Virus record (IMG/VR): IMGVR_UViG_3300005534_000027
Location: 1-34,696 of that record
Length of the DNA: 34,696 bases
DNA from: a virus
Direction: 5' to 3' (one strand)
Within the stretch, counting starts at the first letter, position 1. Each line of letters starts with the position of its first letter. Below, in pieces: positions 19,737 to 27,690 of the stretch. The notes below the pieces were generated by a model. It was not told the DNA's origin. It did not search any database and saw only the letters and a list, made by a program, of their open reading frames with translations. The position numbers and the translations under genes were made by a program.

Positions 19737-20876
19737 ATGCACAAGCGTAAATTGAACGTCGGTTCAGTTATTGGCACTATCATCTTGGGCGGTTTGATGA
19801 TCGCTCTGATGATTTATACTGCGACCAGGACAGTTGATTTCCTCCAGATGACATTTCCAAAGTCAATGAGCTATGTAGCCTACCTTGCGCTAGCCGCGTT
19901 TGATGGCGGGATAATCGGCTGGACTATATTCGCTACGTCTGCAGCTGAAGGAGCAATGCAACGCGGGTTAGCGTACCTGATGATCTTTGTAGATACGGCG
20001 GGCGTGATTCTGACGACAATCGCCGATACTACTACAATCAGTGCGCAAAATGGCTTGACGAAAGTTGATCCTAATATGGCTACCGTGGGCATGTGGGGTT
20101 CAATCTGTATCATCGTGTTGAACGTAGTGGCGGTAATTGTGACCCATCTTGTAGCGCCGCATCATGTGAGAAAGTTTGAACTGGAGAATGTACACGATAG
20201 TATCCATCAGCTGACCATGCAGCATATCAGGACTAGGGCGATAGAGATTGCGCCTCAGATTGCAGCAGAGCATGCTGATCACTGGGTACGGACAACGATC
20301 CAAGATGTGGTAGGTTCCCTACCAGCGTCTGCGCAAACACGGCAATTGCCATCTTCTAATGTTGTTGATGCTGATCCTCCCACCATCTCTCACAATCCAG
20401 TAGCAAAGCCAATGGTTGCTGCTTCTAAAGATCAAATCCTTGATCCCGAAAAAGTGAAACCGGCTGTTGACTCTGAATCCAAACCCTTGGAGAAAATACG
20501 CAATGCTCAGGCGCAAAAATCATTGGGTGAAAAGATTTGGGCAATGCGTGATGCAATCGACACAAAGCTTGATGGCAAGAAAGATGAGTCTGAAGTGTTG
20601 CCAGTTGAACAGCCTCAAGAAGAGAAACCTGTGGACAAGCCAAAGCTTCCATCTGACCCTGCTAGATGGTCGCACAAGCACTGGATGATTGCTCATGATA
20701 TTCTTCCTTGGAAAGAGTACAGAAGGATTTTTGATGAGTACAGGGGAGACGAACCTGAGAAAGAGTATATTGTGAAACCAATCACAGAAGAGCGTCCTGG
20801 TCATGATCCACGTACGCGCCGACTCGGAGGTGATGAAGAATTTGAAGATCAGGAGGATGATGTAAACCCTCGGTAA
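19737..20876 (+). CDS. Four-helix membrane protein with long cytoplasmic tail
   Basis: It starts behind AAAAGGTTAGGTTTTT. Four hydrophobic segments (about residues 9-29, 42-66, 77-98, 118-141) form the N-terminal third. The first loop contains TRTVDFLQMTFPKSM, and LALAAFDGGIIGWTIFA marks the second helix. The remaining 230 residues are polar and Pro/Glu/Lys-rich, ending in RRLGGDEEFEDQEDD. The layout resembles membrane proteins of conjugative plasmids and some actinophage-type elements, without a firm family. The function is unknown. Confidence 0.7.
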   Translation: MHKRKLNVGSVIGTIILGGLMIALMIYTATRTVDFLQMTFPKSMSYVAYLALAAFDGGIIGWTIFATSAAEGAMQRGLAYLMIFVDTAGVILTTIADTTTISAQNGLTKVDPNMATVGMWGSICIIVLNVVAVIVTHLVAPHHVRKFELENVHDSIHQLTMQHIRTRAIEIAPQIAAEHADHWVRTTIQDVVGSLPASAQTRQLPSSNVVDADPPTISHNPVAKPMVAASKDQILDPEKVKPAVDSESKPLEKIRNAQAQKSLGEKIWAMRDAIDTKLDGKKDESEVLPVEQPQEEKPVDKPKLPSDPARWSHKHWMIAHDILPWKEYRRIFDEYRGDEPEKEYIVKPITEERPGHDPRTRRLGGDEEFEDQEDDVNPR

Positions 20877-20908
20877 GCTCTGATGATCGGCCTAATTCAG
20901 AGCTTGAA

Positions 20909-21211
20909 ATGGACTCTCAAAAATTGCCTGAAAATGGTGCAAAAATTACCCGTATATTGTCGGAAATGCCATCTCAGGATAGCTCACAAGCCACTAAATC
21001 AAAATCACGATTTAGTGGCAAAGTTGGGCGAAAAAGGACAAATGATATGGTCGATGGTATCCTCGATTATATTGTCGTTTATGGAGAGTCACCCAAGGGC
21101 CTGTCAAGAAAAATGAGATTGTATTATAGTCGACATGAGCGTCTAGAAGAAAGAAGACTAGTACATGCAAAAGGAAAAAGAAAGCAAAGGAAAAAAGATC
21201 CCCTTGATTGA
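20909..21211 (+). CDS. Hypothetical basic protein (100 aa)
   Basis: ATG follows GAGCTTGAA. The central part (GKVGRKRTNDMVDGILDYIV, VYGESPKGLSRKMRLYYSRH) is a basic helical segment that could bind nucleic acid. The C-terminus is Lys/Arg-rich (KGKRKQRKK). It overlaps the next gene's open frame. No family is assigned. Confidence 0.5.
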   Translation: MDSQKLPENGAKITRILSEMPSQDSSQATKSKSRFSGKVGRKRTNDMVDGILDYIVVYGESPKGLSRKMRLYYSRHERLEERRLVHAKGKRKQRKKDPLD

Positions 21212-21446
21212 AATGAGAAAAACGTGGTTTAGTACTGAAGATGGCAGAATTGTAAATCTTGAGTTTTCAAGTCCTCAAGATTTTGATGCTTTTATTTCCA
21301 AGTACTTGGAAATAGAGGATGTTAACCGCTCGGAATGGGACCTGATTATTCGTTGGCAGGCGGTTAATTTTGCAATAGGTCATGGCCATGTTTTAAAGTG
21401 GTGCGATCCTCCTGTTGCTAAAGTTAAAGCGGTAAAAAACGGGTAA
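21165..21446 (+). CDS. Hypothetical protein (up to 93 aa)
   Basis: The open frame starts at 21165 (site AGAAAGAAGAC), overlapping the previous gene by 47 bases. A start at 21213 (MRKTWFSTEDGR) would avoid the overlap but has a weak site. The conserved-looking part is IVNLEFSSPQDFDAFISKYL and DLIIRWQAVNFAIG. The function is unknown. Confidence 0.5.
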   Translation: MQKEKESKGKKIPLIEMRKTWFSTEDGRIVNLEFSSPQDFDAFISKYLEIEDVNRSEWDLIIRWQAVNFAIGHGHVLKWCDPPVAKVKAVKNG

Positions 21447-21488
21447 TTTTTGGGCAATTTTTCGTGTAACATTGAAAGGATAAATCTC

Positions 21489-21722
21489 ATGGGCAACCTT
21501 TTGTACGTCTGTGAAGAATGCGGTTCTTGGCACATCTTCCGTGATTTGGCAGAAATGTTAAGATTGTCGGGAAAGCTTGGAATAGTCGCGTGCGTCAACG
21601 GTTGTGGAACCATGATCCAAGTTCTCCCAAAGGATAGATTGGTTTTAGTATCAGCAGTGTCAATGGAGAGAGTGAAAGAGAAGGTGATGAGAGGAATGGA
21701 AGAAAGAAGGCAGTCAAAATGA
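21489..21722 (+). CDS. Zinc-ribbon protein, paralogue A
   Basis: The start MGNLLYVCEECGSW follows GAAAGGATAAATCTC. It has CEEC at residues 8-11 and CVNGC near residue 37, with GCGTMIQV between zinc site and C-terminal helix. The next gene has the same plan (YLCEKCGKW ... CPDGHGPMIQI), so the pair arose by duplication. Its stop overlaps the next ATG. The function is unknown. Confidence 0.65.
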   Translation: MGNLLYVCEECGSWHIFRDLAEMLRLSGKLGIVACVNGCGTMIQVLPKDRLVLVSAVSMERVKEKVMRGMEERRQSK

Positions 21723-21922
21723 TTTACCTGTGTGAAAAGTGCGGCAAATGGGGGAATTGGGCACTTGCTTTAGCTCAACCATTTGAGAATTTGGGGAAAG
21801 CTCTTAGGGGTGAAATGGGTGAGCCTATTAAATCCAATGAGGTTCCCTGTCCTGATGGTCATGGTCCGATGATACAAATAGATGAAAGTGTTCGTCTTCA
21901 AATTAAGGAAACGAAAGAATGA
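21719..21922 (+). CDS. Zinc-ribbon protein, paralogue B
   Basis: The 67-residue product begins MIYLCEKCGKWGNW and has PCPDGHGPMIQIDES near residue 42. It is coupled to paralogue A by ATGA. The last site residue is His rather than Cys, so metal binding may be C-C-C-H. Confidence 0.65.
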   Translation: MIYLCEKCGKWGNWALALAQPFENLGKALRGEMGEPIKSNEVPCPDGHGPMIQIDESVRLQIKETKE

Positions 21923-22002
21923 TAATCATTCTCATGCTATTGCACTTGTTTTAGCATATCTCCTTGTGCTTTACTTGATATCCAGAAAGGAACCGTGGTA
22001 AC

Positions 22003-22212
22003 ATGAAATGTCAGTATGTGGGCGATGGTGGGAAACAATGCGAGCAGGATGCTACCAGAGACATCAGAGTGAAAGCATCGAAGCTTGGATGGCGTTTCTT
22101 TCTCTGTGACGGCCATGTGGAAGAAGTAACGCAACAATTGAGAACGTACATTGATAAAGTAGCACGTGAGCAAATCACACAAGATACAAATAGTCCCATC
22201 GAGAAAGGATAG
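22003..22212 (+). CDS. Small Cys/His protein
   Basis: ATG follows GAAAGGAACCGTGGTAAC. The product MKCQYVGDGGKQCEQDATRD ... FFLCDGHVEEV has the pattern C-x(9)-C...C-x2-H, matching small zinc-binding domains common in actinobacterial and chloroflexal proteins. It is four bases from the next gene. Confidence 0.6.
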   Translation: MKCQYVGDGGKQCEQDATRDIRVKASKLGWRFFLCDGHVEEVTQQLRTYIDKVAREQITQDTNSPIEKG

Positions 22213-22216
22213 AGCG

Positions 22217-22420
22217 ATGAGCCAAGATTCGATTTGGAGAGATGAGAAGACAGGACTTCCAATTCATATGCATACACGACCTCGTTCTGATGGTAGGGGC
22301 AATATTATCTTAGCAATACAAAATCCTACTCCGTGCGATTGTGGCATTGAAGGTTGGAATATATCAAAGTCTGCTGGCGAATTAGTCAAGAAACATGAGC
22401 AAGAGCAGAAATCCACCTAA
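22217..22420 (+). CDS. Hypothetical small protein (67 aa)
   Basis: The start MSQDSIWRDEKTG follows GAAAGGATAGAGCG. It contains CDCGIEGWN near residue 42. It is the last gene before the terminator at 22443. The function is unknown. Confidence 0.55.
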   Translation: MSQDSIWRDEKTGLPIHMHTRPRSDGRGNIILAIQNPTPCDCGIEGWNISKSAGELVKKHEQEQKST

Positions 22421-22421
22421 T

Positions 22422-22436
22422 CCCCCTTGCATGGGG
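22422..22436 (+). repeat. Dispersed palindrome copy 11
   Basis: CCCCCTTGCATGGGG, directly before the terminator and about 65 bp upstream of the late promoter. Confidence 0.8.
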
Positions 22437-22442
22437 AAGCTT

Positions 22443-22469
22443 GAGAGTTCGAAAGGACTCTCTTTTTTT
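22443..22469 (+). terminator. Intrinsic terminator before the packaging module
   Basis: GAGAGT-tcgaaagg-ACTCTC followed by T7. Confidence 0.8.
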
Positions 22470-22500
22470 GTGCCAAATTTGGTGAAAACTATCCAGTAGA

Positions 22501-22529
22501 TTGCAAAGTGTAGGATAGTGGTGTATATT
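22501..22529 (+). promoter_or_regulatory. Late promoter for the packaging and head genes
   Basis: TTGCAA (22501-22506), 17 bases ending GGATAGTGGTG, TATATT (22524-22529). The spacer end is shared with the promoter at 5508, so the same regulator probably acts on both. Confidence 0.7.
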
Positions 22530-22584
22530 TTGACTATGAGTTGGACAAATCGGACATTCTTATACGCGTGTGGGAAATTGCCAA

Positions 22585-23139
22585 ATGAATGAAGAGGATA
22601 GGGCACAAGCAAAAGAGAGATTCCTAGTGGCATATGCGGTCACTGGGAATATTTTGCTTTCTTGCAAGGCTGCTGGTATTGCGAGAAGTACATTTTACGA
22701 CTGGCAAGAGAAAGATGAGCAGTTTGGTTTTAAGTGGCGTCAAGCGGAGCGTGAGTTTGCAGATACTATTCTTGCAGAATTTGTGCAAAGGGCAAGAGAT
22801 GGCTATCAAAAACCAGTGGTTAGTGCTGGTCGCATGGTGTATGAAGACGTTCCTATCCTTGATCATCATGGCAATCAGGTTATTGATGATTTTGGTCATC
22901 CGATTTTTGAACGTAAGCCGCTTATGGAACGCGTCGTTAGTGACTCTCTTCTTGCAATGGCAGTCAAAAGACATTTTCCTGAATATCGTGAAAAACAGCA
23001 AATAGACGTAACACAAACAAATATGAGTAAAGATGTGCAAGAATTACACAAGGCAATTGCAGAAGCTCTTGATCCATATCCAGAAGCTAAGATAGCGCTT
23101 GCTGAAAGGATTGCTAAACGTGGTGACAAGCCTGAATAG
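22585..23139 (+). CDS. terS: Terminase small subunit (TerS-like)
   Basis: The ATG at 22585 (MNEEDRAQAKERF) is used; a GTG at 22570 is the alternative and neither has a strong site. An N-terminal helix-turn-helix (about residues 10-45: AYAVTGNILLSCKAAGIARS, TFYDWQ) is followed by the TerS-like EFADTILAEFVQRARDG, and a helical C-terminus (VQELHKAIAEALDPYPEAKI). It would recognise the packaging site and recruit the large subunit, whose gene overlaps its end. Confidence 0.75.
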   Translation: MNEEDRAQAKERFLVAYAVTGNILLSCKAAGIARSTFYDWQEKDEQFGFKWRQAEREFADTILAEFVQRARDGYQKPVVSAGRMVYEDVPILDHHGNQVIDDFGHPIFERKPLMERVVSDSLLAMAVKRHFPEYREKQQIDVTQTNMSKDVQELHKAIAEALDPYPEAKIALAERIAKRGDKPE

Positions 23140-23890
23140 CCTTGCTTATCGCTTAGATCCGGCGTTGATGGCTAGGGCAGCTGGTCTAGAGCTTGATCCT
23201 TGGCAGTCAATGCTCGTGCGTTCACAAGCGTCTAGAGTGCTTGTGAACTGCTCTAGGCAGACGGGAAAGAGTACAACGACTGCTGTACTGGCAGATCATA
23301 CAGCGTTCTATCAAGATGGATCAACTGTTTTATTATTGAGTCCCTCACTCAGACAGTCAGCAGAATTATTTAATAAATGTCTGAGTGTGTACCGATCACT
23401 TGATAGGCCGATACCTGCAAATGCAGAGAATAAGTTAAGTCTAGATCTTGAGAATGGTTCTCGAATTGTTTCACTTCCTGGAAAAGAGGGCACGGTTAGA
23501 GGCTTTTCAGCAGTCGATTTACTCATCATCGATGAGGCTAGCCGTGTGCCTGACGAATTGTACATGGCAGTTGCTCCGATGCTTGCAGTGTCGGGCGGAC
23601 GACTCATCTTATTATCCACTCCATTTGGTACGAGAGGCTTTTATTATGAAGCATACAAAAATAGGTTAGAAGATAGATTAAATGGAAAACCGTGGGAATA
23701 CTATGAAGTACCTGCAACTGAGTGCAAACGCATTCCACCCGAATTCTTAGAAGAGCAGAAGGAAAGCATGGGAGAATGGTTCTTTATGCAGGAATTCATG
23801 TGTAAGTTTATGGATAGTCAAACATCAGCATTTCGTAGTGAAGACATAGAGCAGATAGTAAAACATGACTTGAGTGTTTGGGATATATGA
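23120..23890 (+). CDS. terL: Terminase large subunit, ATPase half
   Basis: The GTG at 23120 lies ten bases after GAAAGG and within the end of terS; the frame opens upstream at 23099. Walker A SRQTGKST is at residues 45-52, Walker B LLIIDEASRV near 133, and the coupling motif LILLSTPFGTRG follows. The protein stops at 256 residues, before the nuclease domain, which is encoded separately by the overlapping gene at 23887. It is the packaging motor ATPase. Confidence 0.85.
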   Translation: MVTSLNSLAYRLDPALMARAAGLELDPWQSMLVRSQASRVLVNCSRQTGKSTTTAVLADHTAFYQDGSTVLLLSPSLRQSAELFNKCLSVYRSLDRPIPANAENKLSLDLENGSRIVSLPGKEGTVRGFSAVDLLIIDEASRVPDELYMAVAPMLAVSGGRLILLSTPFGTRGFYYEAYKNRLEDRLNGKPWEYYEVPATECKRIPPEFLEEQKESMGEWFFMQEFMCKFMDSQTSAFRSEDIEQIVKHDLSVWDI

Positions 23891-24666
23891 TAGTTACACA
23901 ACCAACAAAAACTGAAGAATTGCTTCCAATCAACATAGGCGTGGATGTCGGCCAGATAAGGGACAATACTGCAATATGTGTAACTGAAGTATCACAAGTG
24001 GATACTGGCCGTGTTCGCTACACTGGTCCGCAAACAATCGGCTATGTGGATGAATACGGCGCTTGGCATCCACCCACAGGTCAAGAACCTGTGATGAGAA
24101 GTGAGTACACAGTCAGACAAATTAGAAGATTGCCACTCAATACCAGCTATCCAGATGTGGCTGAACACCTTGCAGATATGCTTGGAAAAGATGTCTTTAA
24201 AAATAGAAAAGTACGATTATTTATAGATGTCACTGGAGTTGGAAGACCAGTCTACGACGCTTTGAAACTTGAGATGCTTCTACGTTTAAATAATGCAGAA
24301 ATTAAGTATCAACTTAATGGTGGGATTGAATTTAAAATATCTGAAAGACACGTATTGCAACTCAAACCAATCTCGTTTGTGCATGGGGAAATCTATAACC
24401 GGAGTAAAGGCACGCTTGGAAAAGCGTTTCTGGTGTCGAGGTTGCAGACACTATTTCAATGGAGACGCTTCCACGCACCTGACACAAAAGAAGTCAAGGC
24501 TATGATTGAAGAATTGCTCGTATACGAGATTAAAGTGGACGATAAAGGGAAAGACACGTACGGTGCTAAAATCGGGAAGCACGACGATTTAGCAACTGCT
24601 GCTGGTTTGTCGTGTTTGGAAGATCCGTATAACGAAAAGGTGCGATATAGTGAAAGGGTGTATTAA
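23887..24666 (+). CDS. terL: Terminase large subunit, nuclease half
   Basis: It starts at the ATG overlapping the ATPase stop (ATGA). The RNase H-like nuclease shows the metal-binding acids in NIGVDVGQIRDNTAI (about residue 20), LFIDVTGVGRPVYDAL (about 120) and HDDLATAAGLS near the C-terminus. It would cut concatemeric DNA during packaging. The two halves together have the length of a full TerL, so the gene is split at the domain boundary in the -1/+2 frame. Confidence 0.85.
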   Translation: MIVTQPTKTEELLPINIGVDVGQIRDNTAICVTEVSQVDTGRVRYTGPQTIGYVDEYGAWHPPTGQEPVMRSEYTVRQIRRLPLNTSYPDVAEHLADMLGKDVFKNRKVRLFIDVTGVGRPVYDALKLEMLLRLNNAEIKYQLNGGIEFKISERHVLQLKPISFVHGEIYNRSKGTLGKAFLVSRLQTLFQWRRFHAPDTKEVKAMIEELLVYEIKVDDKGKDTYGAKIGKHDDLATAAGLSCLEDPYNEKVRYSERVY

Positions 24667-24797
24667 TGTCTGAAATATTAACAGTTGTATTTTGCGTATT
24701 TGCTGGTTTTATTGGTGGATGGTTTTCTAGGATGATGCATGAACCTAGAAGTAGATGGGATACGAGAACTAGAAGAAGGGTAAGTAAATGGACATAA
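24666..24797 (+). CDS. 43-residue single-pass membrane protein
   Basis: ATG overlaps the previous stop (TAATG). MSEILTVVFCVFAGFIGGWF is a hydrophobic helix with glycine motifs, followed by a basic tail (RTRRRVSKWT). Its end overlaps the next start by ten bases. It is in the packaging operon, but its function is unknown. Confidence 0.55.
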   Translation: MSEILTVVFCVFAGFIGGWFSRMMHEPRSRWDTRTRRRVSKWT

Positions 24798-25033
24798 CCC
24801 AAGACAATACGGCAATGTTGCCTACAGGAGACTTTGAGAAGATTGACAAGCGTGAAAAGGAAGCATTTCATGCATTGCAAGAGGAAATGATTGCAATGCT
24901 TGTGAAGAAGTCAAATGATTTTCGTCTGCAATTTCCGAAACTGAACGTTGAATGGAGATTTCAGGCAGAAGTATATCAAAAGATTGTCAACAGTCCTAGT
25001 AGCGTGAAGTATAGTAGCGATAGGATATATTGA
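24788..25033 (+). CDS. Hypothetical protein (81 aa)
   Basis: ATG follows AGAAGAAGGGTAAGTAA. The product is helical and charged (FEKIDKREKEAFHALQEEMI). It lies between terminase and portal, where small accessory proteins are common. No family is recognised. Confidence 0.55.
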   Translation: MDITQDNTAMLPTGDFEKIDKREKEAFHALQEEMIAMLVKKSNDFRLQFPKLNVEWRFQAEVYQKIVNSPSSVKYSSDRIY

Positions 25034-25035
25034 GC

Positions 25036-26289
25036 ATGAACACACTCCAAGCACCTCCGAAAACCGATCAGCCTCAATATAAAATCACCGATAAGGACAG
25101 GTCGCGAGCAAAGCGGATTGATGATGCTTGGAACGCCTACGAAGGCGAATTTATAAAAGCATTTGATAAATTACCTAATGAACCTGATTTAAATGTTATA
25201 TCTAATCGTATTGTTGAATTCGTCAATGCCTCAAATGATTTTTTATTTGGCAAAGAGCTTCAAATCACTGTACCGAAAGGCGCTCCTGCTGAAGCTCAAA
25301 CCTTCTTGGATGATTGTTGGGGACGCAAGGAAACGCGCATTCCGTTTCTACTTCGTTTGGGTTTGAATGGCGCCATGGCGGGGAGTGCGTTTCTGAGAAT
25401 TGTCCCAGGTCGCAAAAAAGGTAAGTTTCGCTTAGTCGAGATTGATCCAAGTACTATCAATGTCGAAACAGCCCCACAGGATTGTCAGACGGTCCTCTTG
25501 TACTGCATTGAATACTGCAAGGATGAAGAAGACGAGTCAGGCAAACAGCAACGCGTCTACTACCGTGAAGAGATCTCGCGCATAGATCCTCCTGATATTG
25601 CTGGTGACAATCCTGAGTCAGGCGATAATCAAGAGTATGAGGATGAGGACGCCGACGGGCTAGACTCTGACGTAACTTGGAGCATTCAGCACTGGACGCA
25701 AGTCGCACAAGCGGGTATGCAACCAAAGAATGGAAATTGGATACCTGCAGGAGATCCTTATCCATGGCCCTATCCATTCAGTCCAATCTTCAGTTGTCAA
25801 AATCTTCCTCGTCCCAACTCGTTTTGGGGATACCCCGACGTCATGCCAAACATCATCAAGCTGAATGACTCCCTGAACCTTGTGCAATCTGGAATCAATG
25901 TCGAGCGAAAGATCCGGCGCATTCTATTTGCACCCGGAACAGGAGAAGGAGAATTGCATGTGCAACCTGGAAAGATTGTGCAATTGCCTCTTTCAGACCA
26001 GAAAATTGAAGCCGTGCAAGCGGCTAGTGAAACGAAAAGCGATCTTGACTTTGCAGCAAATCTTCGATCTGACATTGATGAAGAAACGGGCGTGCCAGGT
26101 GTCGCTACCGGACGCGTTGACATCTTGCCGCGTGGCATCACTGGCATAGCTATCGAGCTTTTGTATGGTCCTCTCTTGAAGAAAACGGATAAAAAGCGTT
26201 GCACGTACGGTGAAATGATTATCGAAGTAAGTAAAGCGTTATTGGTATTGAATAACATGAGAAGCAGTGTAAGCGAGAGTGCAGCATGA
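25036..26289 (+). CDS. Portal protein, main part (SPP1 gp6-like)
   Basis: The ATG at 25036 is preferred over the TTG at 25030. The 417-residue product follows the portal layout: NVISNRIVEFVNASNDFLFG, FLLRLGLNGAMAGSAFLRIV, FRLVEIDPSTINV, then SFWGYPDVMPNIIKLNDSLN and EETGVPGVATGRV. It ends at LLVLNNMRSSVSESAA, earlier than typical portals. The usual C-terminal region (PLP-x-DDL, LGYDPEEE) is encoded by a separate gene at 26662. The dodecameric portal would form the DNA channel at the capsid vertex. Confidence 0.85.
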   Translation: MNTLQAPPKTDQPQYKITDKDRSRAKRIDDAWNAYEGEFIKAFDKLPNEPDLNVISNRIVEFVNASNDFLFGKELQITVPKGAPAEAQTFLDDCWGRKETRIPFLLRLGLNGAMAGSAFLRIVPGRKKGKFRLVEIDPSTINVETAPQDCQTVLLYCIEYCKDEEDESGKQQRVYYREEISRIDPPDIAGDNPESGDNQEYEDEDADGLDSDVTWSIQHWTQVAQAGMQPKNGNWIPAGDPYPWPYPFSPIFSCQNLPRPNSFWGYPDVMPNIIKLNDSLNLVQSGINVERKIRRILFAPGTGEGELHVQPGKIVQLPLSDQKIEAVQAASETKSDLDFAANLRSDIDEETGVPGVATGRVDILPRGITGIAIELLYGPLLKKTDKKRCTYGEMIIEVSKALLVLNNMRSSVSESAA

Positions 26290-26672
26290 GTGATGAGCAT
26301 TTTTTAGGATGTAGTAGTTTTACAACGGATGACATGATTTCAAAATTAGATGATTTGCTTTGGAACCATGAGAATTCTTATTTATATGAGAGAGGGCACG
26401 GTATCATGAGTGACAATGTACGTGATACACAATTTCAAGGATTTGCTAAGGCTCTTATACATGATTTGAATGATGTGAGTACAACAACATATGCAAGTTA
26501 TGATGAAGCTAAGAAAGCATATGAGCTAACTATAGCTCGTAGGGCATATGACTTTGCGGTACATGTTACTGATCATACGCGTGGTGCCATTTCACGAGAT
26601 CCTAAATTTGTGCTAAAAAATAATGTACCAGATATGACTGAATTGCCCAAGGAGTCTAGTCATGAGCAGTAG
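26286..26672 (+). CDS. Hypothetical protein between the portal halves
   Basis: ATG overlaps the portal stop (ATGA). The 128-residue product is helical (MISKLDDLLWNHENSYL, DEAKKAYELTIARRAYDFAV). It has no endonuclease motif, so it is not an obvious homing element. It overlaps the portal C-terminal gene by 11 bases. The function is unknown; it may be a domain insertion product. Confidence 0.55.
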   Translation: MSDEHFLGCSSFTTDDMISKLDDLLWNHENSYLYERGHGIMSDNVRDTQFQGFAKALIHDLNDVSTTTYASYDEAKKAYELTIARRAYDFAVHVTDHTRGAISRDPKFVLKNNVPDMTELPKESSHEQ

Positions 26673-26985
26673 CGATATTGACATCACATTATCTTGGGAA
26701 AGCCCTTTGCCTGTAGACGATTTACCGACAGTTCAGGCATATATATTGCTTAAAAGCATAGGAGTATCCAATTCAAGCATTATGCGTAAATTAGGCTATG
26801 ATCCAGAGGAAGAAATGAAGCTGTCACAAGCAGAGGATGCGCAAGCCATGGCAAATAATCCGTTGATGCAGCAACAGGGCGCGTTGCCACAAGCTATTCC
26901 AGGAGTGGCAGCTCTACCAGGGCAGCCACCTGCACAATCCTCCCCCTTGCAAGGTGGAAGTCCACAGGGAGGACAACAGCAATGA
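26662..26985 (+). CDS. Portal protein C-terminal part (split-off)
   Basis: It starts behind AAGGAGTCTAGTC. The first 55 residues (DIDITLSWESPLPVDDLPTV, AYILLKSIGVSNSSIMRKLG, YDPEEEMKLSQ) match the C-terminal portion of SPP1-type portals, where the sequence reads W-x-PLP-x-D followed by LGYDPE. The tail is a Gln/Pro/Gly-rich linker that includes palindrome copy 12 (SPLQGG). It probably assembles with the main portal protein. Confidence 0.65.
   Translation: MSSSDIDITLSWESPLPVDDLPTVQAYILLKSIGVSNSSIMRKLGYDPEEEMKLSQAEDAQAMANNPLMQQQGALPQAIPGVAALPGQPPAQSSPLQGGSPQGGQQQ
26942..26956 (+). repeat. Dispersed palindrome copy 12
   Basis: CCCCCTTGCAAGGTG in the Pro/Gln-rich tail of the portal C-terminal gene. 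Confidence 0.8.
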
Positions 26986-27239
26986 GTGAGCCTATTTCAG
27001 AACTAGCATTTAATACATTCCCACAAGCTGTTAAGGATTGGATACAAGAGCTTGGATTGAAGAGGGAAGATGTAAACAGCGTTCAGGTAAAATATGAAAT
27101 GATTAAAACGAATGCAAGTGATGAGGAATGGGCAAAATGGAGACATGGTAATCATGTAGATGTGATTATTTATAAAAGTCAGGAGAGGAAAGAACAGCGT
27201 TTTATTCGATTGAATGATGAGAATTGGCAGAAAGCCTAA
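26982..27239 (+). CDS. Hypothetical protein, paralogue of 27436 gene
   Basis: Coupled by ATGA. NTFPQAVKDWIQELG followed by VQVKYEMIK corresponds to VWPECMHAWIESLG and IHIKNEIAV in the gene at 27436, so the two are diverged copies. The rest is strand-rich (HVDVIIYKSQERKEQRFIRL). The function is unknown. Confidence 0.55.
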   Translation: MSEPISELAFNTFPQAVKDWIQELGLKREDVNSVQVKYEMIKTNASDEEWAKWRHGNHVDVIIYKSQERKEQRFIRLNDENWQKA

Positions 27240-27243
27240 TGAT

Positions 27244-27432
27244 ATGAGTGAAAATAATCCTACATGGCAACCTGTTCTTGTATTATTGCGTAATGGAGGG
27301 CGTTTAGAGTGTCAATGTGGGGCAAAAGCAATAATTGTCATCGGAGAGTTAGATGGCGACGAAAAGGACTCTATAGAAGGTGTGGATTATTGGTGTCAGG
27401 ATTGCTATCACAGGGCTCAAATGGAAGAGTGA
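27244..27432 (+). CDS. Small zinc-ribbon protein
   Basis: The start MSENNPTWQPVLVL at 27244 has a weak site. CQCG near residue 24 and CQDC near residue 53 make a zinc ribbon. It is three bases from the next gene. The function is unknown. Confidence 0.55.
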   Translation: MSENNPTWQPVLVLLRNGGRLECQCGAKAIIVIGELDGDEKDSIEGVDYWCQDCYHRAQMEE

Positions 27433-27435
27433 CGT

Positions 27436-27690
27436 ATGTCATCAGTCCGAATCATCGAAAGGAGCTTGTCAGTATGGCCAGAATGCATGCACGCGTGGAT
27501 TGAGAGCCTAGGACCAGTCGAGGAAATCCTAGACATTCACATCAAAAATGAGATTGCAGTGGAAGTTGTTCATGATTGGATGCAATGGAAACCAGTTATA
27601 CGACGCACCATAACCGTATTTCATGAAAGTCGGCAATATACACAACATTTTATTTGCAAGGAGGGAATATGGCAACAATACCAAATATAG
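27436..27690 (+). CDS. Hypothetical protein, paralogue of 26982 gene
   Basis: MSSVRIIERSLSVWPECMHA begins an 84-residue product with the same helix-plus-strands plan as the gene at 26982. Its start is three bases after the previous stop. The function is unknown. Confidence 0.55.
   Translation: MSSVRIIERSLSVWPECMHAWIESLGPVEEILDIHIKNEIAVEVVHDWMQWKPVIRRTITVFHESRQYTQHFICKEGIWQQYQI

Noticed and set aside
26286-26672. Homing endonuclease inserted in the portal gene
   Set aside because: No GIY-YIG, HNH or LAGLIDADG motif is visible in the product; it is left as a hypothetical protein.
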